A stretch of DNA of 34,069 nt from a virus. A program made the translations under genes and the position numbers. Of the stretch, positions 6,440 to 16,149 are shown in pieces (position 1 is the first letter of the stretch; every line of letters begins with the position of its first letter). The notes beneath the pieces are model-generated. The model searched no databases. It saw only the letters and a program-made list of their open reading frames with translations, and was not told the DNA's origin. Location of the stretch: the IMG/VR virus record IMGVR_UViG_3300042896_001364, positions 1 through 34,069 of that record; one strand, written 5' to 3'.

Positions 6440-9400
6440 ATGACGGCCATCGATAGAATCCTTCAATCCTACCGCGATGCTGCTGTCACCGAACGCGAAA
6501 AGGGCACCTACTTTGAACGCCTCGGGCTGGCTTTCTTCCTAAACGACCCGGTTCAGTCTGAGGAGTACGAGGCGGTCTGGACATGGTCTGAATGGGCAAA
6601 GGCCAATGGTCGTGATGGCAAGGATGTCGGCATCGATCTGGTCGCAAAACTGCGCAATGAGGATGGTTTTGCTGCGATTCAAGCCAAATTCTATGCCGCT
6701 GATACACGAATCCAGAAAGCCAATATCGACAGCTTCATCTCCGCCTCGGGCAAGGAGCCTTTCCGCAGGCGCGTCGTTCTCGACACGACCGAAAGGGAAT
6801 GGGGCTCCAACGCCGAGGAAATGATCCGCGATCAGGCCATCCCGGTCGTTCGTATCGGGCTGACCGACCTTCGCGAAAGCCGGATCAACTGGACCATTTT
6901 TGAGGCGCGCGGTGAGATCGTGCTCAGCGCCAAGAAGACCTTGATGCCGCACCAGCGGGACGCGCTGGCGGACGTCAGCAAGGGCCTCGCTGCGGCTGAT
7001 CGCGGCAAGATGATTATGGCTTGCGGCACGGGCAAGACCTTCACCTCGCTGAAAATCGCCGAAGCCATCGCGGGCAAAGGCAAGCGCGTTCTGTTTATGG
7101 TGCCATCACTGGCGCTGATGTCCCAGACTGTGCGTGAATGGACCAATGACACCGAAACGCCGATCCGCGCCTTCGCGGTATGCTCTGACGCCCATGTCGG
7201 CAAGCGCCGTAAAAGCACGGACGACATCGCGGAAATCGAAATCCACGATCTGGCGTTTCCGGCCACCACAGACCCGGTCAAAGTTGCCGAAAAGGCGGGT
7301 GCGGACGATCCGGAACGGATGACGGTCATCTTCTCGACCTATCAGTCCATCGTCACACTGACCCGTGCTCAGGAAGCAGGTCTGCCCGATTTTGACCTGA
7401 TCATCTGCGATGAGGCGCACCGCACCACCGGTGCCACCCTCGACGGCGATGAGGAATCAAATTTCGTCAAGATCCACAGCAATGACAATGTGAGGGCCCG
7501 CAAGCGCCTTTACATGACCGCCACGCCCCGGATCTTTGGTGATAATGTTCGCAGCAAGGCGGAAGAAGTCGGTGCCGACCTTGTTTCTATGGACGACTCC
7601 GCGCTGTTTGGCGAAATATTGTTTCACCGTGGCTTTGGCTGGGCGGTGCAGAACGGCCTGCTCACCGATTACAAGGTCATCGTGCTGGCGATGGACGAGG
7701 GTTTGGTCAGCGCGGCGGTGCAAAAACGGCTCGGCGACGCGGGCAGTGAACTGGTGTTGGATGATGCAACCAAGATCATCGGTTGTTACAAGGCGCTGAC
7801 CAAGATCGACCTAAAAATCGACGTCGCCGCGGATCCTCGCCCGATGCATCGCGCCATCGCGTTTGCTAAGGACATCCGCAGCTCCAAACTGATCCGCGAC
7901 GAATTTGCCGCCGTGGTGGATGAATATCTCGGCCAGGACAGTCTGATCGAGAGCGACGAACCTACCAGCCACCTCCAGTGCGAAATCGAACATGTTGACG
8001 GCACTTTCAACGCCAAGACCCGCGGCGCACTGCTGGATTGGCTGAAGGCCGATGCGGGAGATAATACCTGCCGTATCCTGACGAACGCCCGCTGTCTGTC
8101 CGAAGGCGTCGATGTTCCAGCCCTTGACGCCATCATGTTCCTGCACCCCCGCAAGAGTCAGATCGATGTCGTCCAGTCGGTCGGTCGAGTAATGCGGACG
8201 TCCGAAGCCACGGGCAAGAAAATGGGCTATGTTATCCTCCCGGTCGGCGTGCCCGCCGGGGTTCCAGCCGAACAGGCACTGGCCGACAACGAACGCTACC
8301 GCGTCGTCTGGCAGATCCTGAACGCCCTGCGCGCCCATGACGAACGCTTCGACAGCACCATCAACAAAATGTCGCTTGGCCAAGACATCAGCGATACCAT
8401 TGAAATCGTCGGCATCACCGCCGAGTCCGAAGAGCTGAAATCTGTCACCGCGGTCGTCCAGAACTTGCCGAACAAAACCAAGGCAGCCGGTTCCGGTATC
8501 GGCTCGGGCGGTGGCGGAAATGGCGATGATGTCATCGAGGGGCCTGAACCAACCCAAACCGAGATGACCTTCTCGATCGACGAATTCTCCCGCGCCATTA
8601 TGGCCAAGATCGTCAAGAAATGCGGCACCCGCGATTATTGGGAGGACTGGTCAGCCTCCATCGCAGAGATCGCCAAGAACCACATCACTCGCCTGACCGC
8701 CCTGCTGAAAGACCCCGACACCGAAGCGCGCCGCGCCTTCGATGCCTTCCTTGGCGAACTGCGTGACGATCTGAACGACACCATCTCTGAGAGCGACGCC
8801 ATCGAGATGCTGGCGCAGCACATCATCACCCGGCCCGTGTTCGAAACCCTCTTCGAAGGCCACAAGTTCACCGCCGAAAACCCTGTCTCCCGCGCCATGC
8901 AGCGCGTGCTGGATGTGCTGAACGAGGCCAACCTCGACAAGGAATCCCGAGACCTCGAAAAGTTCTACGCCAGCGTCAAGCTGCGGTCACAGGGAATCAC
9001 CGACCCCCAGGCCAAGCAGAAACTGATCGTCGAGCTTTACGACAAGTTCTTCCGCCGCGCCTTCCCCCGCACCACCGAAAAGCTGGGCATCGTCTACACC
9101 CCGGTCGAGATCGTCGATTTCATCATCCATTCGGTGAACGAGGTGCTGCAATCCGAATTCGGCCAGACCCTCGGCTCCCCCGGCGTCCACATCATCGACC
9201 CCTTCACCGGCACCGGCACCTTCATCACCCGTCTGCTGCAATCCGGCCTGATCGCGCCCGAAGAGATGGAGCACAAGTTCCGCCACGAAATCCACGCCAA
9301 CGAGATCGTGCTGCTGGCCTATTACATCGCCGCGATCAACATCGAGGCGGTTTATAACGGGCTGCAGGGCGGCGACTATGTGCCGTTCGAGGGCATCTGC

Positions 9401-11314
9401 CTGACCGACACCTTCCAGATGTATGAAAGCGACGACCTGATCTCGCACTACATGCCCGACAACTCGGAACGGCGGAAGCGGCAGAAGGCTACGGATATCC
9501 GCGTGATCGTGGGCAACCCACCCTATTCGGCGGGGCAAGATAGCGCAAACGACAACAATGCCAATGTGAGCTATGCGACTCTTGATGGGCGCATCCGAGA
9601 TACTTATGCAGCGCGTTCAACAGCAACCCTCAAGAGCGCGCTTTACGACAGCTATATCAGGTCGATCCGCTGGGCGTCGGATCGGATTGGCGATGCTGGT
9701 GTTGTGGGGTATGTTACCAACGCTGGCTGGGTCGATGGAAATGCGGCAGATGGCCTGCGCGCATGTTTGGCGGAAGAGTTCAGCAACCTTTACATTTTTC
9801 ATTTGCGTGGAAACCAACGCACTAGCGGGGAGCTATCTCGTCGTGAGGGAGGCAAGATATTTGGCTCAGGTAGCCGCGCACCGATCGCCATCAGCATTTT
9901 CGTCAAGAACCCCAATGCCACCGAGTATGGTCGTATCCACTTTCATGATATCGGAGACTACCTCGATCAGAAACAGAAGCTTGCGATCGTTCGAGATTTC
10001 GCAAGCATCGGAGGAATATCTAGAGCCCAAGGTTGGTCGCAAATCACTCCTGATGAGCGCAACGATTGGCTAAATCAGAGAGACTCGTCTTTTGACCGCT
10101 ATTTACCAATGGGAGATCGGTCTGGTTCTCCGGCCATTTTCTCCGCATTTTCTCGCGGATTTCTTACGAGTCGAGATGCTTGGTGCTATAATTCCTCCAA
10201 AATTCAACTTTGCGAAAAACTGATTTCGATGATTGCGGAATACAATAGGCAGCTTGTAAAGGTCGGTTCAGGTGACATCGAGTATATTGCAGACTCTGAT
10301 CCAACCAAAATTTCTTGGTCGGCCGATTTAAAACGACGTCTTGGAGCCCGGCAGAAGATCGAATTCAACGGCGCTGCAATAGCACTTTCAGTTTACCGGC
10401 CGTTCACAAAACAATTAGTCTGTACAGATAAGAACTTGATCGAACGCCCTGGCAAACTATTGGATATGTTTCCCACCCAACAGATAGAAAATCGCGTGAT
10501 TTCTATTAAGGGAAATTGGAGGAAAGACGGTCAGATCGCGTTAATGTTGGACGGCATATATGCGGATCAAACTGACACAGGGGCGCAGTGCTTCCCTCTA
10601 TACCTTTATAATCAGCAGCACGAGGAACCCAGTGGCCTCTTCGGTGGCCAAACGTCCGACAATCAACGTCGCGACGGGATCACTGACGCTGGCCTGAAGC
10701 ACTTCCAGGACGCTTATCCCGGCGAGACGATCAACAAGGAAGACCTCTTCTACTACGTCTACGGCCTGCTGCATTCCGAGGATTACCGCGCGAAATACGC
10801 CGACAACCTGTCCAAGGAACTGCCCCGCATCCCCCGCGTGAAAACCGCCGCCGACTTCTGGGCCTTCAGCCGCGCGGGCCGCGAGCTCGGCGACCTGCAT
10901 GTGAACTATGAAACGGTCGAACCCTACCCCGTCACGATCAAGCAAGGCGACCTGCGCCTGGCCGACATCAAGAACCCCGAGGCCTTCTACCGCGTCACCA
11001 AATGGGCCTTCGGCAAGACCGGCAAGGAAAAGAACAAGACCACCGTCATCTACAACGCCAACATCACCATGCAGGACATCCCGTTGGAAGCCTATGACTA
11101 CGTCGTCAATGGCAAGCCCGCGCTGGAATGGGTGATGGAACGCCAGGTGGTCAAGACCGACAAGGATAGCGGCATCGAAAACGACGCTAACCGCTACGCC
11201 ACCGAAACCGTCGGCAACCCCGCCTACCCGCTGGAACTGTTCCAACGCGTCATCACCGTCAGCCTGCGAACCATCGAAATCGTGCGCGGCTTGCCGAAGC
11301 TGGAGGTAATGTGA
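6440..11314 (+). CDS. Type ISP restriction-modification enzyme (nuclease-helicase-methyltransferase)
   Basis: This single polypeptide of 1624 residues both restricts and methylates DNA, like LlaGI and LlaBIII (about 1570-1580 aa). Domain order: Mrr-like nuclease with Asp66 and QAK (81-83); SF2 translocase with Walker A ACGTGKT (about 195), ICDEAH (about 320), MTATP (about 360) and QSVGRVMR (about 580); a helical coupler; an N6-adenine methyltransferase with motif I DPFTGTGTF (about 920) and NPPY (about 1028); then a C-terminal target-recognition region. The recognition part (about 9530-10640) has visibly lower G+C than its flanks, as expected for an exchanged specificity domain. ATG 6440 is preferred (GGGG 5 nt upstream); TTG 6425 is possible. 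No separate specificity subunit is needed. Confidence 0.9.
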   Translation: MTAIDRILQSYRDAAVTEREKGTYFERLGLAFFLNDPVQSEEYEAVWTWSEWAKANGRDGKDVGIDLVAKLRNEDGFAAIQAKFYAADTRIQKANIDSFISASGKEPFRRRVVLDTTEREWGSNAEEMIRDQAIPVVRIGLTDLRESRINWTIFEARGEIVLSAKKTLMPHQRDALADVSKGLAAADRGKMIMACGTGKTFTSLKIAEAIAGKGKRVLFMVPSLALMSQTVREWTNDTETPIRAFAVCSDAHVGKRRKSTDDIAEIEIHDLAFPATTDPVKVAEKAGADDPERMTVIFSTYQSIVTLTRAQEAGLPDFDLIICDEAHRTTGATLDGDEESNFVKIHSNDNVRARKRLYMTATPRIFGDNVRSKAEEVGADLVSMDDSALFGEILFHRGFGWAVQNGLLTDYKVIVLAMDEGLVSAAVQKRLGDAGSELVLDDATKIIGCYKALTKIDLKIDVAADPRPMHRAIAFAKDIRSSKLIRDEFAAVVDEYLGQDSLIESDEPTSHLQCEIEHVDGTFNAKTRGALLDWLKADAGDNTCRILTNARCLSEGVDVPALDAIMFLHPRKSQIDVVQSVGRVMRTSEATGKKMGYVILPVGVPAGVPAEQALADNERYRVVWQILNALRAHDERFDSTINKMSLGQDISDTIEIVGITAESEELKSVTAVVQNLPNKTKAAGSGIGSGGGGNGDDVIEGPEPTQTEMTFSIDEFSRAIMAKIVKKCGTRDYWEDWSASIAEIAKNHITRLTALLKDPDTEARRAFDAFLGELRDDLNDTISESDAIEMLAQHIITRPVFETLFEGHKFTAENPVSRAMQRVLDVLNEANLDKESRDLEKFYASVKLRSQGITDPQAKQKLIVELYDKFFRRAFPRTTEKLGIVYTPVEIVDFIIHSVNEVLQSEFGQTLGSPGVHIIDPFTGTGTFITRLLQSGLIAPEEMEHKFRHEIHANEIVLLAYYIAAINIEAVYNGLQGGDYVPFEGICLTDTFQMYESDDLISHYMPDNSERRKRQKATDIRVIVGNPPYSAGQDSANDNNANVSYATLDGRIRDTYAARSTATLKSALYDSYIRSIRWASDRIGDAGVVGYVTNAGWVDGNAADGLRACLAEEFSNLYIFHLRGNQRTSGELSRREGGKIFGSGSRAPIAISIFVKNPNATEYGRIHFHDIGDYLDQKQKLAIVRDFASIGGISRAQGWSQITPDERNDWLNQRDSSFDRYLPMGDRSGSPAIFSAFSRGFLTSRDAWCYNSSKIQLCEKLISMIAEYNRQLVKVGSGDIEYIADSDPTKISWSADLKRRLGARQKIEFNGAAIALSVYRPFTKQLVCTDKNLIERPGKLLDMFPTQQIENRVISIKGNWRKDGQIALMLDGIYADQTDTGAQCFPLYLYNQQHEEPSGLFGGQTSDNQRRDGITDAGLKHFQDAYPGETINKEDLFYYVYGLLHSEDYRAKYADNLSKELPRIPRVKTAADFWAFSRAGRELGDLHVNYETVEPYPVTIKQGDLRLADIKNPEAFYRVTKWAFGKTGKEKNKTTVIYNANITMQDIPLEAYDYVVNGKPALEWVMERQVVKTDKDSGIENDANRYATETVGNPAYPLELFQRVITVSLRTIEIVRGLPKLEVM

Positions 11315-11345
11315 TGCGCGTGGGCAACTTAAAAAGGGTCGGTGC

Positions 11346-12980
11346 ATGAGCAAAGAAGGCCAACTGCTCGACAAAAAATCACTTCGGGCTGTAAGCGGCA
11401 AAACCGCTGATTGGTCTGAGTTGATAAAGGATTGCATCGCCTTTGCCAACGCAACCGGCGGGCGTCTTTTGATCGGCATCGAGGACGACGACGACGCACC
11501 GCCTTCAGGCCAAGTTGTCCTTGCCAGCCTTGCCGACACGGTCAGAAAGAAGATTGGAGAAAAGACCGTTGGCGTTGTATTGCTTCCCCAGATTCTGACG
11601 GCCGAGAATGGTGGTCAGTATCTTGAACTCACCATCGCAAGATCGACGGGTGTCGCGTCGACCAGCGACGGCAGATATTTCCTTCGGGTGATCGATCAGA
11701 GCAAGCCCGTGACGGGTGATGATGTCCTGCGTCTTGCGAACGAACGCTCAGCGTTGCCGTGGGAGACGCAGACGACGCTTGCTGTTTTGCGGGAAAGTGC
11801 CGACGCTGAAAAGTTGGGCAAGCTCATTGCCGACCTGCGTGCTTCTGATCGGGTGAAGCCGTCCGTCAAGGAAAAAACCCAAAATGAACTGCTGGACCAC
11901 TACCAGCTGGCAGAAGGTTCAAGCCTTACTAATCTAGGTGTGCTCTGCGTGGGCAGACAGCGGGATCGTGCAAAACTCAGCACGGCGCCGGTGGTTCAAT
12001 TCATCAAACAAGATGAGTTAGGGCAAAAGGTGAACAAGATCGTTTGGGACGATCACACGGTAAGTCCAATGGAATTGATCGAAGCGATTTGGCGTGACAT
12101 TCCAGATTTTCGAGAGCGATACGAGCTGCCCGACGGGCTATTCCGACAGCACGTTCCGGCGTTTGACGAGGTTGTCGTTCGTGAGCTTTTGGTGAACGCA
12201 TTGGTGCACCGCCCTTACACGCAACGCGGAGACATCTTCCTGAATCTGCATCCAGATCGACTCGAAATCGTGAACCCCGGCCAACTCCCGCTCGGTGTCA
12301 CACCGCAAAACGTTCTGCACACTACCGTTCGCAGAAATGAGCATCTGGCACGCCTGTTTCATGACCTGAAATTGATGGAACGGGAGGGAAGCGGCTTTGA
12401 TCGAGTCTATGAAGTTTTGCTTTCACAGGGCCGCCCTGCCCCCGAAATTATAGAGGGTGCAGACAGCGTGACGGTTATAGTCCGCCGCCGGATCCTGAAG
12501 CCTGAAGTCATCGATTTTATCGCAAAGGCTGACGAGACCTACCACCTTACGCAGCGCGAACGAATTTCTCTGGGACTGTTGGCTCAGCACGATGCACTGA
12601 CGGCGCGTGAACTTATTGGCAGTCTCGAGCTGGGATCAATTGAAAATTTGCAGCCGTGGATCCGGCGACTGGTAGACTGGGGTCTGGTAAAGAGCGTAGG
12701 GCGCACGCAGGCCACCAAGTATTTTGTTGATCCTCAGCTGTTGCGAAGTCTCCAGTTCGCGGGTGAAACTACATTGAAGCGCATTGAACCGCACCGCTTG
12801 GCTGCCCTCATCGTCGAGGATGTTGGCCGCTACCCACTTTCCCAGATCAGTGATATCCAAGGTCGTATCGGTAGTGAGATCCCGAGGACGCAGATCAAGC
12901 GCGGTCTTGCTGATCTGATACAGTCCGGCCGACTAGTGTCGGAAGGCGTAAAGCGAGGCACCCGCTACAGGCTTCCCTGA
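11346..12980 (+). CDS. AlbA_2 / RecG-like ATP-binding transcriptional regulator family protein
   Basis: This 544-residue protein has an N-terminal AlbA_2 (Schlafen-type) DNA-binding domain (about residues 10-130, with the ELIKDCIAFANATGGRLLIGI hallmark), a central GHKL-like ATPase segment (about 275-350: VRELLVNALVHRPY, then IVNPGQLP and NEHLARLFHDL), and C-terminal winged helices. Such COG2865 proteins are annotated as RecG-like helicases or regulators, and their biochemical role is poorly known. They often accompany restriction systems. It follows the type ISP gene by 31 nt on the same strand, suggesting co-transcription and a regulatory or accessory defence role; that is inference. Confidence 0.8.
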   Translation: MSKEGQLLDKKSLRAVSGKTADWSELIKDCIAFANATGGRLLIGIEDDDDAPPSGQVVLASLADTVRKKIGEKTVGVVLLPQILTAENGGQYLELTIARSTGVASTSDGRYFLRVIDQSKPVTGDDVLRLANERSALPWETQTTLAVLRESADAEKLGKLIADLRASDRVKPSVKEKTQNELLDHYQLAEGSSLTNLGVLCVGRQRDRAKLSTAPVVQFIKQDELGQKVNKIVWDDHTVSPMELIEAIWRDIPDFRERYELPDGLFRQHVPAFDEVVVRELLVNALVHRPYTQRGDIFLNLHPDRLEIVNPGQLPLGVTPQNVLHTTVRRNEHLARLFHDLKLMEREGSGFDRVYEVLLSQGRPAPEIIEGADSVTVIVRRRILKPEVIDFIAKADETYHLTQRERISLGLLAQHDALTARELIGSLELGSIENLQPWIRRLVDWGLVKSVGRTQATKYFVDPQLLRSLQFAGETTLKRIEPHRLAALIVEDVGRYPLSQISDIQGRIGSEIPRTQIKRGLADLIQSGRLVSEGVKRGTRYRLP

Positions 12981-13262
12981 TTTGGCTCAAGAGCCAGCCT
13001 ATCTGTCCGTATGAACCAAACGCCCGATCCAAATAGCTGTGACACGTCAAGCAAACCTTTGACATAACGAAGCTTCCCATTTGGATCAGGCACCTACGTT
13101 GGTCCAAACTACGAGCCAAACATACGTCTCGCGACCATAACCCTTTGACAAACCCTCCCCCTCTTGGCCCACTTCTTGAACATCGAAGACTTGCGTCCGA
13201 AGGCGGCCCCTCCGGGCGCTTTCGCTTGTGCCCCCTGGCATGGTTCCTCCCCGGGCCCGATT

Positions 13263-13310
13263 GTATGCGGGGGGGCGCAGCGCGGCATTTCGCTAGCGAC
13301 TGGCTTTTTC
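13263..13310 (+). promoter_or_regulatory. Conserved non-coding block shared with element 2 (copy A)
   Basis: GTATGCGGGGGG, GCGCGG and CTAGCG occur here at offsets 0, 17 and 30, exactly as at 28127 in element 2, followed by a T-run. About 28 of 36 ungapped positions are identical. In element 2 the block precedes the ParB/methylase/terminase half of the phage, so a cis-acting phage site (packaging site, origin or late promoter) is a reasonable guess. Confidence 0.55.
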
Positions 13311-13413
13311 ACCGGGGAATCCAGGCGGAAGCCACTTGGCGGAAATTCGTCGGGTAAACCTAAATATATCAGCGGCTTAGATAATCACGACTTTGGCCTG
13401 CTGGATTCTTTTG

Positions 13414-13473
13414 CCAAATCCACCAAATCCAGTTTGCCAAATCCACTTGGCCAAATCCACCTCACCAAATCCA
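13414..13473 (+). repeat. Five CCAAATCCA direct repeats
   Basis: The 9-mer CCAAATCCA starts at 13414, 13423, 13437, 13451 and 13465: one 9-nt step, then three 14-nt steps. The regular spacing resembles protein-binding iterons, but slipped-strand expansion is also possible. No initiator gene is adjacent. Confidence 0.7.
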
Positions 13474-13825
13474 GCATGCCATGCGCTTTCAAAACTTTGG
13501 TTGGACCCGAAACCAGGAGGCATTCGCACTTCGTCAGATCTGGTCTTCACCGGTCCGTTGGCTGCGATCCCAGGTCAACGGCGCGCACCGCGTGTGGCGC
13601 GCGAGGGGTCAGCCGCGGCTTCCGCGCCCGACTGCCATGGGCGGGAAAAGGGAATGCTTGTCAACGGCGGAGTAAAAGCCGGCCATTGGGCGGCGCAAAA
13701 GTAGGCCACTTTGGGTTTGGGCATGACGCGCGCCACGAGGCGGCGGCCAGTCAGCCGCGCTCCCCAGATAGCTGGCGGTTGACTGGCCGCCTTGGCCCTC
13801 AAGGGCCAAGCCAGCGCGGGTCGGC

Positions 13826-14590
13826 TCAGGCAGTTTCGGTGGATTTTCGGGTGCGGCTTTGCGCCAGACGATAGCTCTCGCCGTTCATCTCGAGGATGTT
13901 GACGTGGTGCGTCAGCCGGTCGAGCAGCGCGCCGGTCAGGCGTTCGGTGCCGAAGGTTTCGGTCCATTCATCGAACGGCAGGTTGCTGGTGATCAGCGTG
14001 GCCCCGCGCTCGTAGCGCTGCGAGATCATCTCGAACAGCAGTTCGGCGCCGGTTTTGGAGAGGGGCACGAAGCCCAACTCATCGATGATGAGCAGCTTGA
14101 CTGCGGCCATCTGTTTCTGGACGCGAAGTAGCCGGCGCTCATCGCGGGCCTCCATCAGTTCATTGACCAGCGCGGCGGCGGTGGTGAAGCTGACCGACAT
14201 CCCCTTCTGGCAGGCGGCCAGACCCAGGCCGAGGGCGATATGGGTCTTGCCGGTTCCACTCGGCCCGAGGGCGATGACGTTCTCCCGCCGATCGATCCAT
14301 TCGCAGCGGGCCAGTTCCAGCACCTGCATCTTGTTGAGTTTGGGGATCGCCTTGAAGTCGAAGCTGTCAAGACTCTTGGTGGCCGGGAACTTCGCCGCCT
14401 TGATGCGGCGCTCCACCATCCGCCGCTCACGGTCGATCAGTTCCAGCTCGACCAGGCGCGCCAGGAACTGGACATGGTCCCGCCCCTCGGCCGCGCATTG
14501 GCGCGCCAGCTTCTCGTATTCCCGCAGGAAGGTCGGCAGCTTCAGGGTCTTCAGATGATGGACAAGCAGGATCTTCGGGGCCTCGGTCAT
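13826..14590 (-). CDS. istB: IS21 helper ATPase IstB
   Basis: This AAA+ ATPase of 254 residues is related to DnaC and helps the IstA transposase choose and capture target DNA. Walker A is GPSGTGKT (109-116) and Walker B is LLIIDELG (166-173). The N-terminal helical region is the usual IstB lead-in. The start overlaps the istA stop by ATGA at 14587-14590, the classical translational coupling of IS21 elements. The length is normal and no disruption is seen. Confidence 0.95.
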   Translation of the reverse strand: MTEAPKILLVHHLKTLKLPTFLREYEKLARQCAAEGRDHVQFLARLVELELIDRERRMVERRIKAAKFPATKSLDSFDFKAIPKLNKMQVLELARCEWIDRRENVIALGPSGTGKTHIALGLGLAACQKGMSVSFTTAAALVNELMEARDERRLLRVQKQMAAVKLLIIDELGFVPLSKTGAELLFEMISQRYERGATLITSNLPFDEWTETFGTERLTGALLDRLTHHVNILEMNGESYRLAQSRTRKSTETA

Positions 14591-16098
14591 TCCGCCGCCT
14601 CCGACATCAGCGCCATGTAGCTGGCGGTCGAGGTCGCCTCCACATTCGCGCGCGGCAGATAGGGATAGCTTGCAAGGTCGAGCTTCGGCGGTCGGCTTTC
14701 GATCCGACAGAGCAGCAGGTGCTTGACCGCGTCGAAGCCCACCGCACGCAGTCGAAGGGCATCCTTGATCGCTCCGTGCAGATCATTGAGGCCAAAGGTC
14801 TCGAGCAGGCGCAGAACCTGGACATACTCGCGCCGCCCCATCTTGAGCATGCGCGCCTCCATGAGGCGACGCAGGGTATGAAACTCTTCGGGCAGGTTCC
14901 ATTCTGCCAAGGGTGCCGCTTGATCCAAGGCATTGATCTTGCGCTCGATCAGGGGAAGGTAATGGACCGGATCGAAGACGGCGTCCTCGCGCGCGTAGCA
15001 GCGTGGGTGCCGGGCAATCACCTCCCCGCGGCAGCCGATCACGACCTGGTCGACATAGCCCCGCACCCACACATCCTGATGGCCATAGGCAACCGGCACC
15101 GAGTAGTCGTTGGTGTCATAGCGCACAAGCGACTGTGAACTGACCTTGCCGTTGGCCTGGTCGCAGGCCTCGAATGGCGCGCCAGGCAGGTGCTTCATCG
15201 CGGTCAGATCACGCTGCAGCCGATCGCCGATCGGCTCCTTGTGACTGCGCAGAATGTCGTGCTGGCGCTTGCGGCACTGGGCTTCGAGGTCGGCGTTGAA
15301 CTCCACCCAACTGGCAAAGCGGGGGATGGGCACCATGAAGTTGCGCCGTGCGTAACCCACCAGCCCCTCGACGCTGCCCTTGTCGTTGCCCTTGCCCGGC
15401 CGCCCATACCGATCCCGGAACAGGTAATGCGACTGCAGGGCGCTGAACAGCGTGGCGCGCTTGCGCGTCCCGTCCGGCAGGATCTTCGACACAAGGCAGC
15501 GGTCGTTGTCATAAAGCGCCGTTTGCGGCACCCTGCCGAAGAAGGCAAAGGCATGGACATGGCCATCCATCCAGGCCTCCGCCGTCGCCGCAGGATACGT
15601 CCGCACGAAACAGCTATCGCTGTGCGGCAGGTCCATGACGAAGAAATGGGCCTTCTGCTCGACGCCGCCGATGATCACAACGGCTTCGCCAAAATCCGCC
15701 TGCGCATGCCCCGGCGGGTGGACGAGCGGCACGAACATCTCCCGGCCCCGCAGCTCCCGATCCCGAACGTAATCCTTGATGATCGTGTATCCGCCGGTGA
15801 AACCATGCTCTGCCCGTAAACGGTCGAATACACGCTTGGCGGTATGATGCTGCTTGCGATGAACATCCTTGTCGCCGTCGAGCCAGCTGTCGATGATCTC
15901 GGTGAACCCATCCAGCTTCGGCCGCTTGACAGGAGACGTCCGCCGGTAGCCGGGGGGGATCGAAAACGCCATGGCCTTGTCGACAGTGTCGCGCGAAATG
16001 TTGAAATGGCGCGCCGCAGCGCGCTTGCTCATGCCGTCGGCACAGGCCAGACGAACCTTCAGGTAAAGTTCCACGGTGTAGATCTCCAAACCCTCCAT
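14587..16098 (-). CDS. istA: IS21 transposase IstA
   Basis: This 503-residue transposase has an N-terminal helix-turn-helix (about residues 8-45) that would bind the terminal repeats. The DDE catalytic core has Asp135 in AQADFGEA, an Asp in YDNDR (197 or 199), and Glu244 in KGSVEG. A C-terminal beta-barrel-type region follows. It appears full length and intact, so the IS could still be active. Transcription runs leftward away from hsdR, starting about 95 nt inside the right end. Confidence 0.95.
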   Translation of the reverse strand: MEGLEIYTVELYLKVRLACADGMSKRAAARHFNISRDTVDKAMAFSIPPGYRRTSPVKRPKLDGFTEIIDSWLDGDKDVHRKQHHTAKRVFDRLRAEHGFTGGYTIIKDYVRDRELRGREMFVPLVHPPGHAQADFGEAVVIIGGVEQKAHFFVMDLPHSDSCFVRTYPAATAEAWMDGHVHAFAFFGRVPQTALYDNDRCLVSKILPDGTRKRATLFSALQSHYLFRDRYGRPGKGNDKGSVEGLVGYARRNFMVPIPRFASWVEFNADLEAQCRKRQHDILRSHKEPIGDRLQRDLTAMKHLPGAPFEACDQANGKVSSQSLVRYDTNDYSVPVAYGHQDVWVRGYVDQVVIGCRGEVIARHPRCYAREDAVFDPVHYLPLIERKINALDQAAPLAEWNLPEEFHTLRRLMEARMLKMGRREYVQVLRLLETFGLNDLHGAIKDALRLRAVGFDAVKHLLLCRIESRPPKLDLASYPYLPRANVEATSTASYMALMSEAAE

Positions 16099-16149
16099 AC
16101 AGCTGCATGAAGAGCAAAGTGGCCGGTTTTTACGCCGCCCGCAGCAGGA

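Larger units (their letters stand above)
1..13658. mobile_element. Element 1: prophage remnant carrying restriction cargo
   Basis: Integrase, regulator-like gene, excisionase-type HTH, small gene, VRR-NUC nuclease, lambda-O-like initiator and C5 methyltransferase form a phage-type early region. The corresponding genes are in the same order in the second element starting at 23445. No structural or packaging genes follow. R-M and AlbA_2 genes occupy 6440-12980, and the element ends at an IS21 copy. The left boundary lies outside the window, and the right boundary is inferred from the IS junction. No flanking att repeats could be identified. Confidence 0.7.
12981..13658. other. Non-coding stretch at the damaged right edge of element 1
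   Basis: These 678 nt carry no gene I can support. Long open frames exist here on both strands, but none shows a start site or family likeness; they reflect GC-rich sequence. The stretch contains the block shared with element 2 (13263-13310), a cluster of CCAAATCCA repeats (13414-13473), and ends at the IS21 terminus. No recognisable remnant of hsdR is present next to the IS. Confidence 0.6.

Noticed and set aside
10598-11539. 313-codon minus-strand frame across the end of the type ISP gene
   Set aside because: Antisense to the type ISP C-terminus and the AlbA_2 start; no motifs and no start signal.
13164-13874. 236-codon plus-strand open frame over the IS21 left end
   Set aside because: It runs across the IS boundary and into istB antisense, has a low-complexity composition and no ribosome site. 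The part near 13263 is explained by the conserved non-coding block.
16112-16146. IS21 right end placed at 16146
   Set aside because: The repeat ending there is the inner copy. A further GGCGG-N-GCAAAA...GGCCA unit ending with TGAGAACGGCGG extends the match to the left end and places the terminus at 16193.
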